64,000 bases of DNA from Rheinheimera pacifica. Lineage in GTDB: Bacteria > Pseudomonadota > Gammaproteobacteria > Enterobacterales > Alteromonadaceae. Every line of letters begins with the position of its first letter. Positions within the stretch are counted from its first letter, which is position 1. The stretch covers positions 186,001 through 250,000 of the forward strand of contig NZ_FNXF01000002.1 of NCBI RefSeq assembly GCF_900108485.1, written 5' to 3'. The notes under the pieces were generated by a model. The model searched no databases and was not told the DNA's origin. It saw nothing but the letters and a program-made list of their open reading frames with translations. Shown piece by piece: positions 54,452-63,206 of the stretch. Position numbers and translations under genes: made by a program.

Positions 54452-55051
54452 TTAATAGGCGGGCAGTACTTGCTGCAGCTGCTGAAATGTTTTCAAAACG
54501 GATTTTAACGCCACTTTATCACCGATAAAGTGCGGCAGCTTACCGGCGGGGTCTGCCTGGCCCTGATATTGGAGCGTCAGGCGACCACCCGCCAGAGGGG
54601 TTAAGGTCCAACGCCCCTTTACCTGATGCATACGTACATAACCTTTAACCGCAGGAAAATGCTGGCCCATATCAGTAACAACCATCGTCAGTACACCGCT
54701 GCCGGCGTCTTGTTGCCAAACCGATTGTGTCACCATATCCCGTTTCGATACCGGCCAAATAGCCGAAAAATAAGTATGTACTATATGAGTTTTGGCATCC
54801 GGCTGGCCCAGCAGCTGCGCTTTTTCGGTATTTGCCGCCCATTTACTGATGTTGGCGGTGTCTTCCAACACATGCAGGAACGCTGCTGTTGTTGCATTGA
54901 CCTCGGTTTGCACTCTGACTTCCAGCAGCTTCTCTGCATTGTGACGATACTCAACGCTGGTTGCACCTACAGTTTTATATTGCTGCCATTCGGCGGCATC
55001 AGCCGTTACTGCCAGAGAAAAATACACCAGCCAACTCAGCAAAAAACGCAT
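54452..55051 (-). CDS. START-domain (polyketide cyclase/lipid-binding) protein
   Basis: 199-residue secreted protein: signal peptide MRFLLSWLVYFSLAVTADA, then a START/SRPBCC-like domain (VEYRHNAEKLLEVRVQTEVN, SAIWPVSKRDMVTQSVW, GYVRMHQVKGRWTLTPL). Such proteins bind hydrophobic ligands. It ends near a small gap and lies four bases after rsuA, so it is probably cotranscribed with it. Function unknown. Confidence 0.82.
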   Translation of the reverse strand: MRFLLSWLVYFSLAVTADAAEWQQYKTVGATSVEYRHNAEKLLEVRVQTEVNATTAAFLHVLEDTANISKWAANTEKAQLLGQPDAKTHIVHTYFSAIWPVSKRDMVTQSVWQQDAGSGVLTMVVTDMGQHFPAVKGYVRMHQVKGRWTLTPLAGGRLTLQYQGQADPAGKLPHFIGDKVALKSVLKTFQQLQQVLPAY

Positions 55052-55055
55052 CGCT

Positions 55056-55751
55056 TTATCCTTTGAGCAATAACAACTGCTCAGCGCTCAATTCACGATA
55101 CTCGCCTTCAGCTAAATCATCCGGCAGCTGCAGGCCGCCGATTTTCTCGCGGTGCAGTCGCTCAACCTTATTACCAATTGCGGCAAACATACGCTTTACC
55201 TGGTGATAGCGGCCTTCGTGGATGGTAAGCAGCGCTTGATTTTCGCTGACTATTTCCAGCTGTGCCGGTAAGGTGGCGTTTTTTTCATTACGCAGCATTA
55301 CACCTTCGGCAAATTGCGCAATCGCGGCTGTAGGGATTGGGTCGGCCGTCCAGACGCGGTAGGTTTTAGCCACATGATGTTTGGGGCTGCTGATACGGTG
55401 CGACCACTGACCATCATCGGTGATTAACACTAGGCCGGTGGTATCTAAATCGAGCCGGCCGACGGTGTGCAGCCGCTCGATTAACGGCTCGTCCATTAAG
55501 GTAAATACCGTTGGGTGATCCGGGTCTTCAGTAGAACAGATATAGCCATCCGGCTTGTGCAACATAAAGTAGCGCAGGCCTATCAGCTGCAGTGGCTCGC
55601 CATCAAGGCATACCACGTCACTGTCTTTTACCTGCAGCGCGGCTTGCTTTACCAGTTCGCCGTTCATTGTTACTAATTTTTGCCGGATCACTTTACCGGC
55701 CTGACTGCGGGTTAAGCCGGTGCAGTCACATATATATTTATCTAAACGCAT
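55056..55751 (-). CDS. rsuA: 16S rRNA pseudouridine(516) synthase
   Basis: 231 residues. S4 RNA-binding domain at the N-terminus (MRLDKYICDCTGLTRSQAGKVIR) and catalytic domain with YFMLHKPDGYICST, the catalytic Asp in GRLDLDTTGLVLIT, and EGRYHQVKRMFAAIGN. The CSTEDPDHPTVFTLMDEP segment matches RsuA rather than other RluB/E/F members. Modifies U516 of 16S rRNA. Confidence 0.94.
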   Translation of the reverse strand: MRLDKYICDCTGLTRSQAGKVIRQKLVTMNGELVKQAALQVKDSDVVCLDGEPLQLIGLRYFMLHKPDGYICSTEDPDHPTVFTLMDEPLIERLHTVGRLDLDTTGLVLITDDGQWSHRISSPKHHVAKTYRVWTADPIPTAAIAQFAEGVMLRNEKNATLPAQLEIVSENQALLTIHEGRYHQVKRMFAAIGNKVERLHREKIGGLQLPDDLAEGEYRELSAEQLLLLKG

Positions 55752-55796
55752 AATTCACCCATAGTAATTACGTTTAGTGTAACGAATTTTCTAAAG

Positions 55797-56558
55797 TTAG
55801 TCGTTAACTGCCGACACGATAAAGTTGGGGTTACGCAGGTTTTCACGTTGATACACTTTAGTGGCAATACCATCAAAGCTGACAGTGGCACCGGCTTCCA
55901 GTGCGATAATATGGCCGGCGCCGGTGTCCCACTGCATGGTTGGGCCAAAGCGCGGATAGACATCGGCGCTGCCTTCGGCCACTAAACAGAACTTTAATGA
56001 GCTGCCCACCGGCACCATTTCGTGCTGTGAAAATTGTGCCAGGTAACCGCCTAAATCGGGGCTGGGATGGCTGCGGCTGCCGACTACACGAACAGTATCA
56101 CCAGGCTTGGCAACCTGAATGGCGCGCGTTTCGCCGGCGGTTTTAACAAAGGCGCCTTCGCCTTTGGCGGCATAATAAGTTTTAGCCAGCACCGGCGCAT
56201 GAATTACGCCCAGCACCGGTTCGCCATTATCAATCAGCGCGATATTGACGGTAAATTCGCCGTTACGCTTAATAAACTCTTTGGTGCCGTCCAGCGGGTC
56301 GACCAGCCAGTAACGCTGCCAGTTTTGGCGGATACCCCAACTGATATCAGCTGCCTCTTCTGACAAAATCGGCAGCTCTGGTGTTAGTGCAGTTAAGGCC
56401 TTAACAATGAGTTGATGCGCAGCTAAATCGGCTGCTGTCAGCGGTGAGTCATCGGCTTTGCCGGTGATATTAAAGGCAGCGTTGTCTTGCTGGTATACCG
56501 CCAGGATCGCCTGACCGGCTTGTTCTGCAATATCGATAATGGCGGGCAAATAATTCAT
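55797..56558 (-). CDS. cysQ: 3'(2'),5'-bisphosphate nucleotidase CysQ, copy 2
   Basis: 253-residue paralogue of the nudE-linked cysQ. Motifs are SEEA (about 67-70), VDPLDGTKEF and QWDTGAGHII. The sequence (YLPAIIDIAEQAGQAILAVYQ) is closer to E. coli CysQ in length. It is the last gene of the sulfate operon, but separated from cysC by 285 bases filled by the X/Y repeat. It removes PAP made by PAPS reductase; having both copies suggests different regulation. Confidence 0.93.
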   Translation of the reverse strand: MNYLPAIIDIAEQAGQAILAVYQQDNAAFNITGKADDSPLTAADLAAHQLIVKALTALTPELPILSEEAADISWGIRQNWQRYWLVDPLDGTKEFIKRNGEFTVNIALIDNGEPVLGVIHAPVLAKTYYAAKGEGAFVKTAGETRAIQVAKPGDTVRVVGSRSHPSPDLGGYLAQFSQHEMVPVGSSLKFCLVAEGSADVYPRFGPTMQWDTGAGHIIALEAGATVSFDGIATKVYQRENLRNPNFIVSAVND

Positions 56559-56608
56559 GCGGATGTCCTTTTATTTTATCCGATATTACACCGGTATCCC
56601 CGGCGAAG

Positions 56609-56701
56609 ACAGCTAACAGCTAAGCGGGGCGTCTCCGGCAAGGATGCCGGAGAGGAGCCTATAGGGACATATTTACGGCGTCCCCGAGTGCTGTTAGCTG
56701 T
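56609..56701. repeat. Dispersed repeat module Y, copy 2
   Basis: Nested palindrome related to 30351-30445. Outer arms ACAGCTAACAGC / GCTGTTAGCTGT are perfect but unrelated in sequence to those of copy 1. Next stem CGGGG/CCCCG; inner hairpin TCTCCGGC-AAGGAT-GCCGGAGA (56632-56653). The single base pair by which the inner stem differs from copy 1 is compensated. Confidence 0.85.
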
Positions 56702-56729
56702 GGAAGCTGTCCGCTCCACTGTAAACGTT

Positions 56730-56831
56730 GCGACAAGGAAATACTTTCTTCGCCGCCTTCAACAGCACATCCCTGTGCTGTCTCAGTCTGCGCGGCATCC
56801 CTGCCGCTGCTGCGAAAGCACACCTTGTCGC
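56730..56831. repeat. Dispersed repeat module X, copy 2
   Basis: Related to 30198-30292. Ends GCGACAAGG / CCTTGTCGC are a perfect 9-bp inverted repeat. Inside are two TCCC-loop hairpins: ACAGCACA/TGTGCTGT (56762-56781) and GCGGCA/TGCCGC (56792-56807). In this copy module X lies on the cysC side and Y on the cysQ side, the opposite order to copy 1. Confidence 0.8.
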
Positions 56832-56843
56832 TACGTCCCGGCA

Positions 56844-57443
56844 TCAGTTTATAATTTGTCTTTGCTTCAGCAATATCAGCAACTGTTGCACGCTATCTTC
56901 CAGCGATGTTACCGAAGTGTCCAGCACCAAATCGGCTTGCTGCGGTGCTTCGTACGGGTCAGAAATACCGGTAAAGTGGCTGATTTCGCCGGCGCGGGCT
57001 TTTTTATACAGGCCTTTTACATCGCGCTGCTCGCATACTTCCAACGGGGTGGCAATATGCACTTCAATAAATTTTCCCGGCGGAATAAGGCTTTTTACCA
57101 GTTCGCGCTGACTACGGTACGGCGAAATAAAGGCGCTTAATACCAGCAAGCCGGCATCCACCATTAAGCCTGCCACCGCGCCAACACGGCGCAGGTTTTC
57201 AGTTCTGTCCTCGGCGCTAAAGCCTAAATCGGCACATAAACCGTGGCGTACATTGTCACCATCAAGCAAATAGGTATGTTTACCCTGTGCGGCCAAAGCC
57301 TGCTCCAGAGCATTGGCCACACTGGATTTGCCCGAGCCGGATAAACCGGTAAACCAGATCACCGCACTTTGGTGGCCAAATAAAGTCTGGCGCTGCGCGG
57401 CGTTAACATCATGCTGTTGCCATTTAATATCGTTATGTGTCAT
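56844..57443 (-). CDS. cysC: Adenylyl-sulfate kinase
   Basis: APS kinase, 199 residues, phosphorylating APS to PAPS with ATP. Walker A is GLSGSGKS at 33-40, followed by [27 protein letters not shown] and the [23 protein letters not shown] lid region. It lies 13 bases after the permease gene. Confidence 0.96.
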   Translation of the reverse strand: MTHNDIKWQQHDVNAAQRQTLFGHQSAVIWFTGLSGSGKSSVANALEQALAAQGKHTYLLDGDNVRHGLCADLGFSAEDRTENLRRVGAVAGLMVDAGLLVLSAFISPYRSQRELVKSLIPPGKFIEVHIATPLEVCEQRDVKGLYKKARAGEISHFTGISDPYEAPQQADLVLDTSVTSLEDSVQQLLILLKQRQIIN

Positions 57444-57456
57444 TGCTCTTCATCAC

Positions 57457-59178
57457 TTAAAACGGATAAATCAGCGGTAAAAATATCAATACTACCGCAC
57501 TGTATACCAAGGCCATTGGTACGCCGAGACGAATATAATCACGCAACTGGTAATTACCGGCCGAATACACCATCAGGTTAGTTTGATAACCAAATGGCGA
57601 AATAAAACTGGCTGAAGCACCAAAGGCGACGGCCATAAAAAACGGCACCGGGTCCACCCCCAGGTTTTGCGCTATTGCATAGGCAATAGGAAACGTCAGC
57701 GCGGCCGCCGCATTATTGGTAACCAGCTCGGTAAACAACCAGGTGGCAACAAATACTGCGATCAGCGCACCATAAGCGCCGCTGCCATCTACCAGCGTAA
57801 TTAAACCAGCGGCAACCTGGCCGGCCACCCCGGTTTTGATCATCAGCTGCGCCAGGCCGATAGCCGAACCGACAATTAACCACAGCTCCAGCGGAAAACG
57901 GTTTTTAATTTCATTTACCGTTACTGCACCACCGGCAACGTAGGCCAGAAGCAGTACCGGCAGACTTTTTATCAACGGCACTATTTCGAAAATAGACAAC
58001 GCCAGCGCAGCGACAAAACCGAGCAATACCCAATGGCTGCGTTTTTTTGATAATGGCGTAGAAATGGCTAAACCATTAACGTAAATAAACTCCTGGCTAA
58101 GCTGATGCTGGCCGGGAAAATGCTTACCCACCGACAAAATTAATACATCACCGGCATGCAGCACCAGATCGCCTAAGCCGCCCTGCAAGCGCTCATGACC
58201 ACGGCGCACAGCAATGACCACCGCATCATACTCATGGCGAAAACGAATTTGTTTTAAACTTTTGCCCACTAAACGTGAGCTGTAGCTAAGCACGGCTTCA
58301 AGCAATTCGCCCTGCTGCTGATCCTGGCGCAGCAGTTCTAAACCGGGAAATTGCTGTAAGCGCGATACCGCTTCCAGATCGCCGACAAACCGCAGCTCGT
58401 CACCGGCTTCAATTACCGTTTCCGGCGTTACCGGACAAATACGCTGCGGGCCGCGCTGAATTTCAGCTAGAAACAGTGCCTGCAATTCACGCAGCTGGTT
58501 TTGCTCTACACTTTTGCCAATTAGCTGGCTGTCACTACGCACATGGGCTGTAAGATAATAGGGTGTTGCCTGGCTGGCATTTTTGCTGTTATCGGGTAAC
58601 CAGTGGCTGCCGATCACCAGTACCACAGTACCGGCGGCCAACACTAATACCCCGAGCAGGGTAAAGTCAAAAAAGCCCAGCGCCGGTTCACCGCTTTGCT
58701 CAACAAAACCATTAACGATAAGGTTGGTTGAGGTGCCGATTAATGTCAGCATACCGCCGAGAATAGCGCTGTAAGACAGCGGTAGCAGCAATTTAGAAGC
58801 GGCAAAATGGTTATGATGCCTAAGCGACGACATTAACGTTGACACCACGGCAGTGTTGTTAATAAAAGCCGACATCAACGCGCTGGATAAACTTAAGCGG
58901 GCAATAACACTGCTTAAACGCTTGCCAGCAAAACCCCGGCTTAACCAGCTAACCAGTTGCGATTTTTCAATACCAATTGACACTAATAGCAGCAATAGCA
59001 ACGTAATCAGCGACGGATTGGCGAAATTTTGTAACGCGCTTTCCAGTGGTAACCAGCCAAGCAAATAACTCAGCAGCAGGGCGCCGCCAAACCACTGAGC
59101 CGGCGAGCGTTTGCTGAGTATCAGCCCCGCTACCAACGCCAGTAGCAGGGCAATTACACCATACTGCTGATACGGCAT
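57457..59178 (-). CDS. SLC13-family anion permease with two TrkA-C domains
   Basis: 573-residue transporter, probably the sulfate importer of this operon. It has about ten or eleven helices in two halves, each with a SLC13 Asn-Thr signature (FINNTAVVS near 105, and VTNNAAAAL near 485), GTSTNLIVNG and FGYQTNLMVYSAG. Between them two RCK-C/TrkA-C domains lie at about 205-370 (LIGKSVEQNQLRELQ, LVGKSLKQIRFRHEYDAVV). The gene sits between cysN and cysC and shares one base with the cysN stop. Substrate inferred from context. Confidence 0.87.
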   Translation of the reverse strand: MPYQQYGVIALLLALVAGLILSKRSPAQWFGGALLLSYLLGWLPLESALQNFANPSLITLLLLLLVSIGIEKSQLVSWLSRGFAGKRLSSVIARLSLSSALMSAFINNTAVVSTLMSSLRHHNHFAASKLLLPLSYSAILGGMLTLIGTSTNLIVNGFVEQSGEPALGFFDFTLLGVLVLAAGTVVLVIGSHWLPDNSKNASQATPYYLTAHVRSDSQLIGKSVEQNQLRELQALFLAEIQRGPQRICPVTPETVIEAGDELRFVGDLEAVSRLQQFPGLELLRQDQQQGELLEAVLSYSSRLVGKSLKQIRFRHEYDAVVIAVRRGHERLQGGLGDLVLHAGDVLILSVGKHFPGQHQLSQEFIYVNGLAISTPLSKKRSHWVLLGFVAALALSIFEIVPLIKSLPVLLLAYVAGGAVTVNEIKNRFPLELWLIVGSAIGLAQLMIKTGVAGQVAAGLITLVDGSGAYGALIAVFVATWLFTELVTNNAAAALTFPIAYAIAQNLGVDPVPFFMAVAFGASASFISPFGYQTNLMVYSAGNYQLRDYIRLGVPMALVYSAVVLIFLPLIYPF

Positions 59179-60632
59179 TATGGAGCTTCCTTGTCCAACC
59201 CGGCCTTAAATAACTCACGCACGTCCTGCGCGCCCCAGTGTGGGAAATGCTTGCGGATCAGCGCATTCAGTTCCAGCTCAAAGGCACTGATATTGGTGCT
59301 GGCGGCTTTTTCTTCTGCCAGTACGTTCTGAATTAACCCAGCTGCGACAGTAGCATTGGTTAAGCGGTCAATCAGAATAAAGTTACCAGTGCCGGGCTGG
59401 GTTCTGAACGTATCCAGTGGCAGGGTTTCGGTTAGCTCCAGCTCTACCAGCGCGATATCGTTTATCGCTACCTGCTCGGCTGCTTCCTGCGCCAGCGTAT
59501 TGATATTTACCTTATGGTTCAGCCGGTTAATGCTGACACTGCTTTTTCGCGTAGCCAGTTTTAAATCGTACAAGCGGCCGGTTTGCAGCGGCTGCTCGTT
59601 AAACCACACCACATAGGCCAGCGCACGGTTGCTCAGGTTAACGGTATCGTCTGACGGCACCAGCCAATCGCCACGGCTGATATCAATTTCGTCGCTCAGT
59701 GTCAGCGTAATCGCCTCGCCAGCGCTGGCAGAGGGTTGTTCACCGGCAAAGCTGACAATTTGCTTAATGGTACTTTTTTTGCCCGACGGATACGCCGTAA
59801 CAGCCTGGCCTACAGCTAAACGGCCACTGACCAAAGTGCCGGCAAAACCGCGAAAATCCAGATCCGGCCGGTTAACATATTGCACCGGGAACCGGGTAGC
59901 GGCACCACCGCGTTGCGGTATTGGCAGAGTTTCCAGCAATGGTAATAAGGCTGTGCCGGTGTACCACGGCATATTGGCCGACAGCGTTAAAATGTTCTCG
60001 CCTTTTAGCGCACTTATTGGCACCACATCTACCGTTGGCACCTGTAATTGCGCCATCAGTGCCTGAACGTCCTGTACTATAGTGTTATAAATGTGCTCGC
60101 TGTAGCCAACGATATCCATTTTATTAACGGCAACAATTAAATGCTTAATACCCAGCAAAGCGCAGATAAAGCTGTGGCGCCGGGTTTGCGTTTGCACGCC
60201 GTAACGGGCGTCGATCAGCAAAATGGCGACATCAGAGGTTGACGCGCCGGTGGCCATATTGCGGGTGTATTGCTCATGGCCGGGCGTATCAGCCAGAATA
60301 AACTTGCGCTCGGTAGTAGAGAAATAACGGTACGCCACGTCAATGGTAATGCCCTGCTCGCGCTCAGCTTGTAAGCCATCCACCAGCATCGCCAGTTCAA
60401 GCTCGCCGTCGCTGTTACGGCCTTTATGATCGCGTTTTAACGCATCCAGCTGATCATCGTACAGTTGCTGGCTGTCGTGCAGCAGGCGGCCAATTAAGGT
60501 GCTTTTGCCATCATCAACACTGCCGCAGGTCAGCACCCGTAGCAGGCCTTTGTCCTGATGCTGCTGCAAATAGCCGCGGATACCCAGGCTGTTTAATTGC
60601 TCGTTTAACGAGGTAACCAAAGATGATGACAT
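59178..60632 (-). CDS. cysN: Sulfate adenylyltransferase subunit 1 (GTPase)
   Basis: EF-Tu-like GTPase driving ATP sulfurylase, 484 residues. G1 GSVDDGKST, G3 DTPGHEQYTRN, G4 NKMD. The C-terminus has the CysN beta-barrels and no fused APS kinase, consistent with separate cysC. The start shares one base with the cysD stop (TAATG). Confidence 0.97.
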   Translation of the reverse strand: MSSSLVTSLNEQLNSLGIRGYLQQHQDKGLLRVLTCGSVDDGKSTLIGRLLHDSQQLYDDQLDALKRDHKGRNSDGELELAMLVDGLQAEREQGITIDVAYRYFSTTERKFILADTPGHEQYTRNMATGASTSDVAILLIDARYGVQTQTRRHSFICALLGIKHLIVAVNKMDIVGYSEHIYNTIVQDVQALMAQLQVPTVDVVPISALKGENILTLSANMPWYTGTALLPLLETLPIPQRGGAATRFPVQYVNRPDLDFRGFAGTLVSGRLAVGQAVTAYPSGKKSTIKQIVSFAGEQPSASAGEAITLTLSDEIDISRGDWLVPSDDTVNLSNRALAYVVWFNEQPLQTGRLYDLKLATRKSSVSINRLNHKVNINTLAQEAAEQVAINDIALVELELTETLPLDTFRTQPGTGNFILIDRLTNATVAAGLIQNVLAEEKAASTNISAFELELNALIRKHFPHWGAQDVRELFKAGLDKEAP

Positions 60633-61543
60633 TAGAAATAACCCTCGCGTTTTTTCAGTTCCATACCGGACTGATCCTGATCAATCACCCGGCCCTGGCG
60701 CTCCGACGTGCGGGCGCGCAGCATCTCTTCCACTATGCCTTCCAGCGTATCGGCGGTAGATTCAATGGCACCGGTCAGCGGATAACAGCCCAGGGTTCTG
60801 AAGCGTACCGACTTTAACTGCGGCGTTTCACCGGGCTCTAATGGCATACGTTCATCGTCTACCATAATCAGGGTGCCGTTACGCTCAACAACCGGCCGTG
60901 GCTTGGCTAAATACAGCGGTACTATGTCGATATTTTCCTGCAGGATATACAGCCAGATATCCAGCTCTGTCCAGTTTGACAGTGGAAACACGCGGATACT
61001 TTCGCCTTCATTAATGGCGCCGTTGTAAATATTCCACAGCTCTGGCCGTTGGTTTTTTGGGTCCCAGCGGTGGTGTTTATCACGAAACGAATACACCCGT
61101 TCTTTAGCGCGGGATTTTTCTTCATCGCGCCGTGCACCACCAAAGGCAGCATCAAAGCCGTAGGTATTCAGCGCCTGCTTTAAGCCCTGGGTTTTCATAA
61201 TGTCGGTGTGCTTGGCACTGCCATGAATAAAGGGGTTAATATTCATCGCTAAGCCTTCCGGGTTTTTATGCACCAGCAACTCAAAGTTGTACTGTTTGGC
61301 TAAGCGATCGCGAAATTCGATCATCTCGCGGAATTTCCAGTTGGTATCAACGTGCAATAACGGAAACGGGATTTTACCCGGTGCAAAGGCTTTGCGGGCT
61401 AAATGCAGTAATACTGATGAGTCTTTACCAATTGAATACAGCATTACCGGCTTTTTAAACTCGGCGGCCACTTCACGAAAAATATGAATACTTTCCGCTT
61501 CCAGCTGCTGTAGATGTGACAAAGTGCCTGCTACGTCAGACAT
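60632..61543 (-). CDS. cysD: Sulfate adenylyltransferase subunit 2
   Basis: Catalytic subunit of ATP sulfurylase (303 residues), forming APS from sulfate and ATP. PP-loop [31 protein letters not shown] and [22 protein letters not shown] identify it. The ATG at 61541-61543 has GAGGA 8 bases upstream; the longer frame to 61609 overlaps cysG and is rejected. Confidence 0.97.
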   Translation of the reverse strand: MSDVAGTLSHLQQLEAESIHIFREVAAEFKKPVMLYSIGKDSSVLLHLARKAFAPGKIPFPLLHVDTNWKFREMIEFRDRLAKQYNFELLVHKNPEGLAMNINPFIHGSAKHTDIMKTQGLKQALNTYGFDAAFGGARRDEEKSRAKERVYSFRDKHHRWDPKNQRPELWNIYNGAINEGESIRVFPLSNWTELDIWLYILQENIDIVPLYLAKPRPVVERNGTLIMVDDERMPLEPGETPQLKSVRFRTLGCYPLTGAIESTADTLEGIVEEMLRARTSERQGRVIDQDQSGMELKKREGYF

Positions 61544-61553
61544 GTTATGATCC

Positions 61554-62975
61554 TCATTCCATCTGGGTAATGGTCTGGCTGAACACCGCAGTTTGCGGCC
61601 GCTTGCCAAACCAATGTAAGTCCTGCTGCAAGCTTACCACTTCGCCAATAACTAGCAAAGCCGGCGAGCCGAGCTGGTAGTGCGCAATAAGTTGCGCCAG
61701 TTGATCCAGGCTGCCTGTTACCACGCGCTGCTCGCTGCGGGTACCGTTTTCAATAATGGCGACCGGTGTATTTGCCGCCCGGCCAGCCAGTAATAGCTGC
61801 TGCTGAATATGGGCGGCTTTTATCAGCCCCATATAAATCACCAGCGTTTGATTAGCTTTACTCATGCTGTGCCAGTCGGGCTCGCTGCCATCCGGCCGGC
61901 AATGGCCGGTTACAAACTGTACACTTTGCGCATGATCGCGGTGGGTTAGCGGTATACCGGCGTAGGCCGCACAGCCGGCGGCAGCGGTAACTCCCGGCAC
62001 TACCTGAAAGGCAATATTGTGTGGTATCAACGCCTGAATTTCCTCGCCGCCACGGCCGAAAATAAAGGGGTCACCACCTTTTAAGCGGCAAACTTTTTTA
62101 CCGGCCAGCGCTAAATCAATCAGCAGTTGGTTAGTATCCTGCTGCGGCACAGAGTGATCGCCAGCTTTTTTGCCCACGCAAATGCGCTCGGCATCGCGGC
62201 GCACCAGCTCCATAATGGGAGCCGATACCAAATAGTCGTACACCACCACGTCAGCCTGTTGCATCAGTTGTAATGCTTTTAACGTCAGCAGCTCCGGGTC
62301 GCCCGGGCCGGCACCCACCACATAAACTTCACCGGCTTGTTGCTGCGGCTGGTCCAGCAGTTGCTGCAAGCGTTGTTCGGCATTTTCAAGTTGGTTGGCC
62401 TGCACATCACGCACCACATCTGAATCAAATACGGTTTCCCAAAACTGCCGCCGCGCCGCAAAACCGCGGATTTTCGCTTTAACCTGATCACGAAAGCGGC
62501 CAACTAATTCTGCCAGGGGTCCTAAATGCTGCGGCAATAAGGTTTCCAGCTTTTCGCGCAACCGCCGCGCCAGCACCGGGGCAGTGCCAAAGCTGGAGAT
62601 AGCAATTAATATCGGGCTGCGATCGATAATCGACGGAAAAATAAAACCGCATTTGGGCTGATCGTCTACCGTGTTCACCAGCATATTACGCGCGGTGGCG
62701 GCGTCATATACCGCAGCGTTAACAGCATCATTATCTGTAGCGGCAATAACCAGCAACTTGCCATCAAGCAGGCCCGGTTCAAAATAGCCAGTGATCAGCT
62801 CGGCTTTACCCTCCAACTGCCACTGCACAAACTCAGCAGCAAATTCCGGTGCGACTACGGTCAGTTTAGCACCGGCGCTTAACAGAGTACCGGCTTTGCG
62901 CAGCGCTACCGAGCCGCCGCCGACAATCAGCACCGGTTTATCGGTTAACTTTACAAATAAGGGTAAGTACTGCAC
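61554..62975 (-). CDS. cysG: Siroheme synthase
   Basis: Trifunctional enzyme making siroheme for sulfite and nitrite reductases. The 473 residues join an N-terminal precorrin-2 dehydrogenase/ferrochelatase ([28 protein letters not shown]) to a C-terminal uroporphyrinogen III methyltransferase ([49 protein letters not shown]). The start is a GTG at 62973-62975 with AGGAG five bases upstream. First gene of the cys operon. Confidence 0.96.
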   Translation of the reverse strand: MQYLPLFVKLTDKPVLIVGGGSVALRKAGTLLSAGAKLTVVAPEFAAEFVQWQLEGKAELITGYFEPGLLDGKLLVIAATDNDAVNAAVYDAATARNMLVNTVDDQPKCGFIFPSIIDRSPILIAISSFGTAPVLARRLREKLETLLPQHLGPLAELVGRFRDQVKAKIRGFAARRQFWETVFDSDVVRDVQANQLENAEQRLQQLLDQPQQQAGEVYVVGAGPGDPELLTLKALQLMQQADVVVYDYLVSAPIMELVRRDAERICVGKKAGDHSVPQQDTNQLLIDLALAGKKVCRLKGGDPFIFGRGGEEIQALIPHNIAFQVVPGVTAAAGCAAYAGIPLTHRDHAQSVQFVTGHCRPDGSEPDWHSMSKANQTLVIYMGLIKAAHIQQQLLLAGRAANTPVAIIENGTRSEQRVVTGSLDQLAQLIAHYQLGSPALLVIGEVVSLQQDLHWFGKRPQTAVFSQTITQME

Positions 62976-63000
62976 ACCAGCTCCTGCTGTCAGGTTGCTA

Positions 63001-63013
63001 CTTGAATTTCAAG
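63001..63013. repeat. 13-base palindrome upstream of cysG
   Basis: CTTGAATTTCAAG is an inverted repeat of 6 bp around a central T, 26 bases before the cysG start. It could be a regulator site near the cys promoter. The 231-base gap between cysG and ahpF has no other gene. Confidence 0.35.
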
Positions 63014-63136
63014 CTTGCAGCATAGCCGTCTGTATGGCTTTTATAAAATAGTTAATTACGCTCAGATATAACTAAAAGGAATTAATGCAAAGATTGTAAT
63101 AAGTGGAATTGTAATCAGCAGCGGTAAAGCCAGCGC

Positions 63137-63164
63137 AAAAAAAACGGCAACCGAAGTTGCCGTT
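63137..63164 (-). terminator. Terminator after ahpF
   Basis: On the minus strand AACGGCAAC, TTCG loop and GTTGCCGTT form a 9-bp stem followed by an unbroken T-run of eight. It lies 42 bases after the ahpF stop. Confidence 0.88.
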
Positions 63165-63206
63165 AAAGCTACAGAGAGAGTGAAGCTAAACTGTTACGTT
63201 ATCCGC

